DNA from: Candidatus Phaeomarinobacter ectocarpi
GTDB taxonomy: Bacteria > Pseudomonadota > Alphaproteobacteria > CGMCC-115125
Assembly: GCF_000689395.1 (NCBI RefSeq)
Contig: NZ_HG966617.1
Coordinates: 2,230,221-2,294,220 of the forward strand
Length of the DNA: 64,000 nucleotides
Direction of reading: 5' to 3'
Under the pieces are notes generated by a model. That model was not told the origin of the DNA and ran no database searches. It saw only the letters and a program-made list of their open reading frames with translations. The number at the start of each line of letters is the position of its first letter. Position 1 is the first letter of the stretch. Positions 34,346-42,688 of this stretch are shown here, in pieces. Position numbers and translations under genes: made by a program.

Positions 34346-35350
34346 ATGAGCGAGACGCTCACCGGCTACGTATTCCCACGATCTAAGCATCGATCCATCA
34401 CCAGGTTTTTCTCGACTGCCCTTCTGGTCAGCATGTTCGTCACGCCAGGCGCCTACGCAAATGTGTTCGATCACGACGACCGCCGTCCATTGACGGCAGA
34501 AGATGGATTTGACGCGGTCGGGCAAATTGCCTGCGCCAATTCAACCCGCCTGCCAATCGGCACCATCATTTCCCACGACGCCCTGCCCGATGACCGGGAC
34601 TATGAGTTGGTGGTAACCGTGGCCCACACCTTCAGAGGGCGCGGCGGTGTCATGGAAACCCGCTGTGATTTCCTGCCGGGCGGCGACCGCGAGGCGGCAA
34701 CACCCTTGCTGCATGTGGCCCTTGGCACTCTGGCACCAGGTCGCGCCTTTCATCATGACTGGGCCGTCGCAATCGTCTCCGGTCGCCTGTCGGATACCCA
34801 CGGCGCCTTGCCGCTGGCAACCCTGACGGAAGATGACCTCCTGTCCCTTGAAGAGGCCGGTGCCCGCTATTCTCTGGTTGGCAAAAACGGTGAGCGCCCC
34901 CGCATGCTCATCTCGGAAAATTGCGCGCCGGTCCCAAAACTGCATTGGCATCACGGTTTCTTTTCGCAAGGCGAGCTGAACCACAATTGCGACATGATCC
35001 CCGGCTGGTCCGGTGGCCCCCTGGTGATGACCCTCGACGGCAAACGCCAGATCGTTGGGATCAATGCCACGGAACTCAACGGCATCATCCACAAGGTCGG
35101 AGATGCCTATCACCCACGCATGTTTGCCAACACGGCGATCCGCTATACCGGAGACTTCAAGGCCACCGTTGCCCGCATGGCGGCAACACCGTTCAACACG
35201 GATGATCTTTCTGCCAACCTGCACGAACAGGTGGCGTTCTCCGTCCTGCCTGAATCCTGCAAGGGCGAAGCGGACATGACCTCCAACATTCTGGATTTGG
35301 CCGTGGAGATTGCTCTGGTGCCGGCCGCAGAAGCCAGGTCATTTTGCTGA
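34346..35350 (+). CDS. Secreted trypsin-like serine protease
   Basis: A 334-residue S1-family protein. Signal peptide: basic SKHRSITR, hydrophobic core to about 37, AYA cleavage. The triad is His94 (TVAHTF), Asp138 (HHDWAVAIV) and Ser222 (GWSGGPLV). Five or six cysteines in the mature part suggest disulfides and periplasmic or extracellular location. It lacks PDZ domains, so it is not DegP-like. Start ATG 34346 is preceded by AGGG. Its stop overlaps the end of the convergent TetR gene by 12 bases. Confidence 0.85.
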   Translation: MSETLTGYVFPRSKHRSITRFFSTALLVSMFVTPGAYANVFDHDDRRPLTAEDGFDAVGQIACANSTRLPIGTIISHDALPDDRDYELVVTVAHTFRGRGGVMETRCDFLPGGDREAATPLLHVALGTLAPGRAFHHDWAVAIVSGRLSDTHGALPLATLTEDDLLSLEEAGARYSLVGKNGERPRMLISENCAPVPKLHWHHGFFSQGELNHNCDMIPGWSGGPLVMTLDGKRQIVGINATELNGIIHKVGDAYHPRMFANTAIRYTGDFKATVARMAATPFNTDDLSANLHEQVAFSVLPESCKGEADMTSNILDLAVEIALVPAAEARSFC

Positions 35351-35962
35351 CGCCGCAGCACTCCCGGACATGATACCTGCCACCATTGTGGAGAGCGCCT
35401 GACCGTAGGCCTCGCGTGCAGCCTTGGGGTCCGGCGACGAAGCAATCGCCTGCCCGGCCTGGATCATCGCACCGGACATCACCACCGCAATCGGCTCCAG
35501 CGGTTGGGGGGCCAGCGTGCCGTCATCGAGCAGATGCTGAAGAGCATGCTCCACCAGCACACGATTGACCGGTTCAACCAGACCTTTCCAGGTATCGAAG
35601 CCCAGCACGGCAGGCCCGTCTCGCAACAGCAGCCGCTGAATATCCGGTTCCAGAAACGCGTCCAGCATCATTTCAAGGCCAACGGCCAGGTCTTCGCGGT
35701 CATTGGTGATCCGCGCCATGGTTTCTTCAAACACACGCAGGCCAAGCGCCTCAGCCAGCTCCCGGCACAGGGCCAGAAACAGATCCTGCTTGTCAGCGAA
35801 TTGATAATAGAGCGCACCGCGGGTGACACCGGCGCGAGCCACAATCTCTTCGGTGCCGGTTTCAGCGTAGCCCTTAGCCGTCATGATCTCGCGCGCTGCA
35901 TCGAGCAGCTTGCGACGATTGTCCGATGGTTTCTGGGCAGGTGCTTTTTTGGGAGAACTCAT
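35339..35962 (-). CDS. TetR/AcrR-family regulator
   Basis: A 207-residue repressor. HTH at about residues 15-62, ending GVTRGALYYQFADKQDL, the standard recognition helix and turn. The N-terminus is lysine- and proline-rich. It is divergent from the ferric-reductase-like gene, with a set of TCATACA palindromes in the 116 bases between the two starts, so autoregulation plus control of the neighbour is the natural reading. The ligand domain gives no clue to the inducer. Confidence 0.9.
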   Translation of the reverse strand: MSSPKKAPAQKPSDNRRKLLDAAREIMTAKGYAETGTEEIVARAGVTRGALYYQFADKQDLFLALCRELAEALGLRVFEETMARITNDREDLAVGLEMMLDAFLEPDIQRLLLRDGPAVLGFDTWKGLVEPVNRVLVEHALQHLLDDGTLAPQPLEPIAVVMSGAMIQAGQAIASSPDPKAAREAYGQALSTMVAGIMSGSAAASAK

Positions 35963-35973
35963 GGAGCCTGTCT

Positions 35974-36061
35974 TATCATACAGTCAGTATCATACACCTT
36001 GTATGATTTTGGGTTTTGCGCTACCAGTTTCATACAGCCTGTATGAAACTGGTAGCGCAAA
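35974..36061. promoter_or_regulatory. Cluster of TCATACA operators, one with 23-bp perfect arms
   Basis: TATCATACA occurs as a direct repeat at 35974 and 35988. The second copy is also the left arm of ATCATACA-CCT-TGTATGAT (35989-36007). A second palindrome runs from 36015 to 36061: arms of 23 bases, perfectly complementary, with one central base (36038); its core is TTTCATACAG-C-CTGTATGAAA. The core matches the first dyad and is a likely TetR site. The outer parts of the arms go well beyond an operator and could form an RNA hairpin in the leader of the plus-strand gene. Confidence 0.8.
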
Positions 36062-36078
36062 CCGCGAAAGTGCTCTCC

Positions 36079-36735
36079 ATGTCTGACATCCAGCCAGCAG
36101 TCCAACCGGTTGCCACCGCCCGGTCGCAACGCGCACGCCTGCCATTCGCCGCACGGCCTGTGGTGCCCCTTCTGTTGGCCGGCTTTGCAGCCTTGTCAGC
36201 CGTGGCCTTCGGCCTCTCAACCGGTGACACAGCGCTGGATGGTTGGCGGCTCGCCACGCGCTATACGGCACGTGTCGCGGCGGTGGTCTTCTTGCTGGTG
36301 TTTGTGACCGGCCCCATCTGGCGCGGTTTCAGGGCCGGCTGGATCGCGCCCTTCATGCGCAACAGGCGCTATTGGGGGCTCGGCTTTGCCCTCGCCCACA
36401 TCATTCACCTGGGGGCCCTGACAACCTTTTTTATTGTCAGTCCTGAAGACCCCTCCCTCATCACCATCCTGGGGGGCGGCCTGGCCTATGTGCTGATCGT
36501 GGCGATGGCGGCGACGTCCAACAACTGGTCGCAGCGCACCCTTGGTCCGTGGTGGCACCGCCTGCATATGGTCGGCATGATCTACATCTGGATCATTTTT
36601 GCCCAAAGCTATGCGGGCCGTCTGGAAGACCCCGAAAGCATCTGGACCGGTATTTTCGGGTCCAGCCTGTTTGCGGCCGCCATGCTGCTCCGCATCGGCG
36701 TGCGCCTGACCGCCCAAATGCGGTCACAAAGCTGA
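36079..36735 (+). CDS. Ferric-reductase-like transmembrane protein
   Basis: A 218-residue inner-membrane protein with about six helices. Histidines sit within helices as in the ferric reductase-like domain (PF01794): FALAHIIHLGALTTFF and WWHRLHMVGMIYIW, consistent with b-type haem ligation as in MsrQ/YedZ. No flavin or NADPH domain and no adjacent MsrP. Start ATG 36079 (MSDIQPAVQ); an alternative TTG at 36016 would place the palindrome in the coding sequence. Regulated probably by the divergent TetR. Confidence 0.82.
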   Translation: MSDIQPAVQPVATARSQRARLPFAARPVVPLLLAGFAALSAVAFGLSTGDTALDGWRLATRYTARVAAVVFLLVFVTGPIWRGFRAGWIAPFMRNRRYWGLGFALAHIIHLGALTTFFIVSPEDPSLITILGGGLAYVLIVAMAATSNNWSQRTLGPWWHRLHMVGMIYIWIIFAQSYAGRLEDPESIWTGIFGSSLFAAAMLLRIGVRLTAQMRSQS

Positions 36736-36907
36736 CCCCCAAGGCCACACAAGAGGCCAAACCAGAGATGACGCAGGAGATTCCAGCGGTATAGTAGCTC
36801 CCGAAAAGACCATTATCTCCCGCACAGCAAGAGAGGCACCCGCTCAACGAGGTGCGCCTTTTCCATACACAGGGTGATGCGGGCTAAACATATTCAGGGA
36901 GACGACC

Positions 36908-38539
36908 ATGGCCTGGAATTTCGGCGACATTCTCGACACCATTGCCCCGGTACTGCCGGGCGACAAACCGGCCCTCATCCATATTGCAAAAGACGGCACG
37001 GCCCAGATCAAGTCCTGGGCAGAGTTTGACGCCCGCTCGAACAACCTTGCCCGCCAGCTGATCGAGCGCGGCGCCAAGCCCGGGGACAAAGTCGCGTTCT
37101 ACATGCGCAACCGCTCCGAATATGCCGAGCTGCTGGCCGCCTGCTTCAAGGCGCGCCTCACCCACGTCAACGTCAACTACCGCTACCAGCCCGACGAGCT
37201 GCATTACATCTTCGACAACTCCGACGCCCAGACCATCGTCTATGGCGAAGAGTTTGCCGACAATATTGCAGAACTTAAACAGCGCCTCGGCAAGGTCGGC
37301 ACCTTCCTCGAAGTAACGGCAGGCACACCGGCCAATGATTTCGCAGACCGCTACGAAGACCTCACCAAGATCGGCAATGGCGGCGCCCTGGGCATCGAAC
37401 GCTCCGGCGACGATCAGCTGTTCCTGTACACCGGCGGCACCACCGGCATGCCCAAAGGCGTGATGTGGCCCGCAGATGATCTGCGCGAAGCCCAGCTCTA
37501 TGCCCTGCGGGCCTTGGGAGAAGTACCCGAAACCCTTGAGGCGCTTGCTGCGGCCATCAAGGAAACCGGCACCGGCGCCGGCCCGTTCATTCCCGCCTGC
37601 CCCATGATGCACGGCACCGGCCTCTTTACTGCCATCGGCAACATGATGAATGGCGGCTGCATCGTCACGCTCGACAACGAGAACCTTGATCCCCACGCCA
37701 TCTGGAAGGCCGTGAACGATTACAAGGTCGAGCAGATCGCCATCGTCGGTGACACCTTCGCCAAGCCCATGCTCAAGGCGTTGGAAGATGAACCCGGCAA
37801 ATACGATCTGTCGTCGCTGGTCAGCATCATTTCCTCCGGCGTCATGTGGTCCCTCGAAGTAAAGCGCGACATGATTCCGCACATGCCTCAAGCCATGTTG
37901 ATGGACAGCTTTGGCTCCTCGGAAGGCATCGGTTTTGGTAGCTCGATCTTTACCGCCGACGGCGAAGTCAAAACCGCCAAGTTCCAGATCGGCGAACGCT
38001 GCAAGGTGTTTGATGAAAACGATCAGGAAGTGCAGCCCGGCTCCGGCAAATCCGGTGTCATCGCCGTCGCCCAGCCCATTCCCCTTGGCTACTACAAGGA
38101 CGAGGAAAAGACGGCCAAAACCTTCCGCACCATCAACGGCATGCGCTACTCGATCCCCGGCGATTTCTGCACCGTGGAAGAAGACGGCACCCTGACCCTG
38201 CTGGGACGTGGCTCGGTCTGCATCAACACCGGCGGCGAAAAGGTCTACCCCGAAGAAGTCGAAGAAGCGCTCAAGACGCACCCCGCCGTCGAAGACGCAC
38301 TTGTGGTTGGCCTGCCGGATGATAAATGGGGTCAGGCCATCACCGGCGTCATCACCATGGCCTCAGGCGAGTCCGCTGACGAAGCAGCACTGATTGCCCA
38401 TGTGAAGGACAACCTGGCCCACTACAAGGCACCCAAGCGCGTGCTCGTGGCAGCCGATGCCTTCCGTGCACCAAACGGCAAAGCGGACTACAAGGGCGCA
38501 ACAAGTTTCGCCAAACAGGAGCTAGGCATTGCCAGCTGA
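36908..38539 (+). CDS. Acyl-CoA synthetase (AMP-dependent ligase)
   Basis: A 543-residue ANL-superfamily enzyme that activates a carboxylic acid as its CoA thioester via the acyl-adenylate. P-loop LYTGGTTGMPKGV (about 177-189), the GSSEGIG adenine-site motif, LLGRGSVCINTGGEKVYPEEVE hinge, and the catalytic Lys in PNGKADYKG near the end. Sequence character is that of FadD3/FadD17-like ligases for bulky or ring-derived acids rather than long-chain fatty acids; that is an impression. Its end overlaps the TTG start of the next gene. Confidence 0.93.
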   Translation: MAWNFGDILDTIAPVLPGDKPALIHIAKDGTAQIKSWAEFDARSNNLARQLIERGAKPGDKVAFYMRNRSEYAELLAACFKARLTHVNVNYRYQPDELHYIFDNSDAQTIVYGEEFADNIAELKQRLGKVGTFLEVTAGTPANDFADRYEDLTKIGNGGALGIERSGDDQLFLYTGGTTGMPKGVMWPADDLREAQLYALRALGEVPETLEALAAAIKETGTGAGPFIPACPMMHGTGLFTAIGNMMNGGCIVTLDNENLDPHAIWKAVNDYKVEQIAIVGDTFAKPMLKALEDEPGKYDLSSLVSIISSGVMWSLEVKRDMIPHMPQAMLMDSFGSSEGIGFGSSIFTADGEVKTAKFQIGERCKVFDENDQEVQPGSGKSGVIAVAQPIPLGYYKDEEKTAKTFRTINGMRYSIPGDFCTVEEDGTLTLLGRGSVCINTGGEKVYPEEVEEALKTHPAVEDALVVGLPDDKWGQAITGVITMASGESADEAALIAHVKDNLAHYKAPKRVLVAADAFRAPNGKADYKGATSFAKQELGIAS

Positions 38540-39605
38540 CAAAAAGCCGATCCTCGCCCTCACCGGGTCCATGGCAACAACCAGACCCGGTGAGGTGCGC
38601 GACCAGATTGAAAACCGACTGACCACCGACTGGGACATCCGCACCTGGACCGCCGACGACGGCGAGCCAGCTCTGGCAGCATTGCTGGCAGAGGCGGATG
38701 TGGTTGTCCCCGGCGTGGACACGCTTTTTGTTGGCGCCTTCTTCTCCAGCCTCAAGGCCAGCCCCAATCTGCGCATGCTGCAAATTCCCTTTGCCGGCAC
38801 AGACTGGCTCTCGCCGGAACTGCTTCCGCCACAGGCCGTCGCGGCGGGCTGCAGCGGCCATGAAATCACCATGGCCGAGTACACCATCGGCGCGATGCTG
38901 GAGTGGGAAATCCGCTTCCGTGTAATGGATCCGGACTTCCGGTCCGGCAGTTGGCATTTTTCCGGCTCGTCCAAAGACCCGACCTCCAAACACGGCGAAA
39001 TCTGGAACAAGACCGTTGGCATTGTCGGCTATGGCGGCATCGGAGAAGAGACGGCCAGACGCGCCAAGGCCTTCAGCATGCGAACCATGGGTCTGAAACG
39101 TTCCGCCATGCCCTGCCCGCCGGAACTCGACTGGCTCGGATCAACGGCTGATGATCCAGACGCCCTCATGACGCTGCTCAGGGAAAGCGACTATGTCGTC
39201 CTTGCCTGCGACCTCAACGATGCCACCCGTGGCATGATCGGCCCCGATGAGTTGGCCGCCATGAAGGACACAGCTGTCGTCATCAACGTGGCCCGCGGCG
39301 AAGTCATTCAGGAAGAACCGTTTTACCAGGCGCTGAAAAAGAAACAGATTGCCGGTGCCATCATCGATACCTGGTACCGCTATCCCGCCCGCGGCCTTGC
39401 GCCCGGCGAGACACCCGAAGACCCATCGCCTTCCGCCTACCCGTTTACGGACCTTGAGAATGTGATGGTGACGCCGCACTGCTCCGCTCATTCCGACAAT
39501 GCGGACTACCGCCGGATGATCTCCATCGCCTCCAATCTGGACAAGCTTGCCAAGGGCGAGACGCCTGATCGGGTGATGATACGCGGCAACGGTGTTGCAG
39601 CTTAA
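38529..39605 (+). CDS. D-isomer-specific 2-hydroxyacid dehydrogenase
   Basis: A 358-residue NAD-dependent enzyme. Rossmann motif GIVGYGGIGEETARRA (around 163-178), the catalytic Arg region NVARGEVIQEEPFYQALKK, and the catalytic His in TPHCSAHS. The start is TTG 38529, inside the last codons of the ligase gene, supported by AGGAG seven bases before; ATG 38571 is an alternative. Substrate is unknown; the overlap with the acyl-CoA ligase suggests a common pathway, or simply shared transcription. Confidence 0.88.
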   Translation: MPADKKPILALTGSMATTRPGEVRDQIENRLTTDWDIRTWTADDGEPALAALLAEADVVVPGVDTLFVGAFFSSLKASPNLRMLQIPFAGTDWLSPELLPPQAVAAGCSGHEITMAEYTIGAMLEWEIRFRVMDPDFRSGSWHFSGSSKDPTSKHGEIWNKTVGIVGYGGIGEETARRAKAFSMRTMGLKRSAMPCPPELDWLGSTADDPDALMTLLRESDYVVLACDLNDATRGMIGPDELAAMKDTAVVINVARGEVIQEEPFYQALKKKQIAGAIIDTWYRYPARGLAPGETPEDPSPSAYPFTDLENVMVTPHCSAHSDNADYRRMISIASNLDKLAKGETPDRVMIRGNGVAA

Positions 39606-39668
39606 GGCAGCGGCCTTGCGCAAATGAGGGATGTTGTTCCGCACACCACCGTGTAGCGTCCCTGCACC

Positions 39669-40508
39669 ATGAGTGACACGACCATCATCGCGATCCTGTT
39701 GCTGACAGCGATCATGCACGCCACATGGAACGCCGCCCTCAAGACCGGTGCTGACCGGGTGCTGGATATGGCGGCCATGCGCATGTCGGGCATCGTATTC
39801 GCGGCGATTGTCATTCCACTTGCGCCCATGCCTGCACCGGAAGCCTGGCCCTTCCTTATCGCCAGTGCCGTGGCGCACATGTTTTATTATGCATGCCTCA
39901 TCTCGTCCTATCAGCGCGGTGACCTCAGTCAGGTCTATCCGATCGCCCGAGGGTCCGCCCCCCTGCTTGTGGCTCTCGCCGCCTATCTCACCATCAGCGA
40001 AACACCAACACCTGTCGGCCTTGCCGGTGTCATCGTTATCTCCATCGGCATCATCGTGGCGGGGACCGGCGCCTTTCGTGAAAACCTGCACGCCATTGGC
40101 TTTGCCCTTCTGACCGGCCTGTCGATTGCGTCCTACTCCCTGCTCGGTGGCCTCGGCGTCCGCGAGTCCGGCACGGTGCTCGGCTATGCGGCGTGGCTGG
40201 AGCTGCTCTCCTGCGCGCCGTTTATTGCCTTTGCCCTTGTCCGCAGGAGGCACTTCGTTGTGCCCTACGTGTCCAGCAAGGTGGCCTACCGCAATCTCGT
40301 GCTCGGCTTTGGCAGCGTCCTGTCCTACCTCATTGTCCTGTGGGCCATGACCCTGCTCCCTCTCGCAACCGTGACAGCCACCCGCGAAACCAGTGCCATT
40401 TTTGCGGCCCTCGCCGGAACGATCCTGATGAAAGAACCTTTTGCCGGCCGCCGCATCATCGCCGCGGGCTTCGTGACGATTGGCATCACGCTGCTGGTGC
40501 TTGGCTAA
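39669..40508 (+). CDS. EamA/DMT-superfamily transporter, copy 1
   Basis: A 279-residue inner-membrane protein of about ten helices in two EamA halves. The first half has MHATWNAALKTGADRVLDM and SSYQRGDLSQVYPIARG; the second ends ATRETSAIFAALAGTILMKEPFAGR, partly quoted. It aligns without gaps to the next gene's product over its full length, at about two thirds to three quarters identity by eye. These transporters usually export metabolites or amino acids. Likely arose by tandem duplication. Confidence 0.9.
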   Translation: MSDTTIIAILLLTAIMHATWNAALKTGADRVLDMAAMRMSGIVFAAIVIPLAPMPAPEAWPFLIASAVAHMFYYACLISSYQRGDLSQVYPIARGSAPLLVALAAYLTISETPTPVGLAGVIVISIGIIVAGTGAFRENLHAIGFALLTGLSIASYSLLGGLGVRESGTVLGYAAWLELLSCAPFIAFALVRRRHFVVPYVSSKVAYRNLVLGFGSVLSYLIVLWAMTLLPLATVTATRETSAIFAALAGTILMKEPFAGRRIIAAGFVTIGITLLVLG

Positions 40509-40569
40509 CACCTGCCCTGCTCAATTTGCAGATGTCAGTCCGCACACGGATGTGTAACGTCGCGCCACC

Positions 40570-41409
40570 ATGGCCGACACAACCATCATCATAATCCTGC
40601 TGCTGACCGCGCTCCTCCACGCCACATGGAACGTCGCCCTCAAAACCGGCACGGACCGGGTACTGGACATGGCGGCGATCCGGGTGTCCGGCGTCCTGTT
40701 CGCAGCGGTTGTAATTCCGCTGACCCCAATGCCTGCCGCAGCCTCATGGCCGCCATTGATCGCCAGCGCAATCGTGTACATGGCCTATTACGGCTTCCTC
40801 ATTTCATCCTACAAGCACGGCGATATCTCTCAGGTCTACCCGATCGCCAGAGGATCTGCCCCTTTGCTGGTGGCACTCGCAGCCTTTCTGTTTATCAACG
40901 AGACCCCCGGCTCCATTGGTCTGGCAGGAGTCGTTGTTGTGTCCCTTGGCATCGTGATTGCCGGGTCCGGCGCGTTTCAGCAAAACCTGCGCGCTGTCGC
41001 CTATGCGCTCATCACCGGACTTACGATTGCAGCAAACTCGTTTCTGGGCGGCATTGGCGTGCGCGATGCGGGAACCATTCTGGGATATTCAGCCTGGCTT
41101 GAATTGCTCACCTGTGTGCCCTTCATTGCCTTTGCCTGTGTGCGCAGGCGTGGATTTATCGCCGCCTACGCCGCCAACCCTGTGGCCAGGCGAAACGTAC
41201 TGCTTGGCTTTGGCAGCGTCTTTTCATTCCTCATCGCCCTCTGGGCCATGACGCACCTGCCCATCGCGACCGTGGCAGCAACCCGCGAAACCAGTGCAAT
41301 TTTCGCAGCACTGGCCGGGGCTGTGTTGATGAAGGAACCCTTTGCAGGCCGCCGTATTCTGGCAGCCATTCTGGTAGCCATCGGCATCACGCTTCTGGTT
41401 GTTGGCTAG
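40570..41409 (+). CDS. EamA/DMT-superfamily transporter, copy 2
   Basis: A 279-residue paralogue of the preceding protein, same length, gap-free alignment. Strictly kept blocks include ATRETSAIFAALAG, MKEPFAGRRI and QVYPIARGSAPLLVALAA. Differences cluster in helices near the middle of each half (for example AHMFYYACL versus VYMAYYGFL), which may change substrate or allow a heterodimer. About 40 bases before each start are also similar (TCCGCACAC ... TGTGTA...CG...CACCATG), so the duplication included the leader. Confidence 0.9.
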   Translation: MADTTIIIILLLTALLHATWNVALKTGTDRVLDMAAIRVSGVLFAAVVIPLTPMPAAASWPPLIASAIVYMAYYGFLISSYKHGDISQVYPIARGSAPLLVALAAFLFINETPGSIGLAGVVVVSLGIVIAGSGAFQQNLRAVAYALITGLTIAANSFLGGIGVRDAGTILGYSAWLELLTCVPFIAFACVRRRGFIAAYAANPVARRNVLLGFGSVFSFLIALWAMTHLPIATVAATRETSAIFAALAGAVLMKEPFAGRRILAAILVAIGITLLVVG

Positions 41410-41492
41410 TCGCTGACAAATTGCGACGGAATGACCCGCCCGCTGACGTTGAATAGCGGTAAACTGCGAACTCACGGTCAAAGGCACTCAAG

Positions 41493-42572
41493 ATGAAAAG
41501 CGTATTGCGGCCCTCCACCAGCCTCGTTCCAGCAGTCACAGCCATTCTGGTTCTCGGCATTGCCGCAACCGCCATGGCACAGATGCGCCCTCAGGCACGC
41601 TCCCACACCATTCTTCAGTCGGACGGCACCCTGGACCGGCAGCCCGCCACAGCCATCCCCCCCGGCACAAGCAGTTTTTCCATGCAGGTTGTGGGCGACG
41701 AGCGGATCATCAGTGCCAACGGCATTCCTGACCATCACGTCGGTGACTTCCCGAATTCCGGTAACCCTCACCGCATCAGCGCCCAGCGCTATGAGTTCGT
41801 GCTGGACGCAACCCCGACAAAAGCCGGTCGCACAACGTCTGCACAGGGCATCCCCTTCGGCATTGCTGTCAGTGGTGTGGTTTTCGATCCGGGGGCAGCT
41901 GAATGGTACAAAGGTCAACGCGGGCCATGGCAGTACGAGCCCTTGTCCGGTGCAATCAGGCTGGGTGTGGATGCCAACAACGCGCACGTTCAACCGACCG
42001 GTGCCTATCACTATCACGGTCTTCCAACTGGCCTGATGACCCGGCTCGCCGTGGGCAGCGCCAGTCACTCCGCCATTGTTGGCTGGGCAGCAGACGGGTT
42101 TCCTATCTACGCCAAATATGGCTACGGCAATCCCAAAGACCCGACCTCCCCCATCATTGAGCACCGCTCCAGCTACACGCTGAAGGACGGCGTGCGCCAA
42201 CCCGTGGAAGGCAATCGGCAGGGTCCAGGTGGCGGGCGGCAGGGAACCATTGAAACGCCCGGCGGCTACTACGACGGCACCTTTGTGGCGGACTATGCAT
42301 ATATGGAAGGCCACGGGACCCTCGATGAATGCAACGGCACGTTTGCCGTGACCCCGGACTTCCCCAACGGCACATATGCGTATTTTCTGACCGCCGATTG
42401 GCCGGTCATCCCGCGATGCTTTGCGGGCACCCCGTCCAGCAGCTTCACCAGCATGCGCCCTGGCCCCCAATCGGGCCCCGGCGACCGAGGCGGACCCGGC
42501 GGAAACCGCGGGTCACGGCCGGACGGCCCGCCAAATGGTGACCGCTTCGGACGGCCTCCACCACGCTTCTGA
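41493..42572 (+). CDS. Secreted YHYH-domain protein
   Basis: A 359-residue exported protein. Signal peptide 1-29 (AMA cleavage). The name-giving YHYH is at 172-175 (GAYHYHGLPTGL), within a fold with many His, Asp and Tyr (HSAIVGWAADGFPIYAKYGYG). The last 40 residues are a Gly/Pro/Arg-rich low-complexity tail (PGPQSGPGDRGGPGGNRGS). Proteins of this family occur in marine bacteria and plankton; metal binding is likely, function not established. Single gene between the transporters and acyl-CoA dehydrogenases. Confidence 0.88.
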   Translation: MKSVLRPSTSLVPAVTAILVLGIAATAMAQMRPQARSHTILQSDGTLDRQPATAIPPGTSSFSMQVVGDERIISANGIPDHHVGDFPNSGNPHRISAQRYEFVLDATPTKAGRTTSAQGIPFGIAVSGVVFDPGAAEWYKGQRGPWQYEPLSGAIRLGVDANNAHVQPTGAYHYHGLPTGLMTRLAVGSASHSAIVGWAADGFPIYAKYGYGNPKDPTSPIIEHRSSYTLKDGVRQPVEGNRQGPGGGRQGTIETPGGYYDGTFVADYAYMEGHGTLDECNGTFAVTPDFPNGTYAYFLTADWPVIPRCFAGTPSSSFTSMRPGPQSGPGDRGGPGGNRGSRPDGPPNGDRFGRPPPRF

Positions 42573-42688
42573 TTTTGGCCCTTTAAGGCAAAACAAAGTT
42601 GCGGATTCAGGACTCGCCTTGTCGCGCCATCCCTTTATATTCCCTGACAGAAAATCACACATAAGTTGACCCTGTCAGGGAGAGACCC

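Noticed and set aside
36884-38281. 465-codon open frame on the minus strand
   Set aside because: It is antisense to the acyl-CoA synthetase gene, whose motifs are complete. The antisense product is Gly/Ala/His-rich without recognisable content.
39141-40511. 456-codon open frame on the minus strand
   Set aside because: Antisense to the dehydrogenase and EamA genes; composition (many His, Gly, Arg) is that of a GC-rich shadow.
41478-42470. 330-codon minus-strand frame
   Set aside because: Antisense to the YHYH protein gene; no domain visible.
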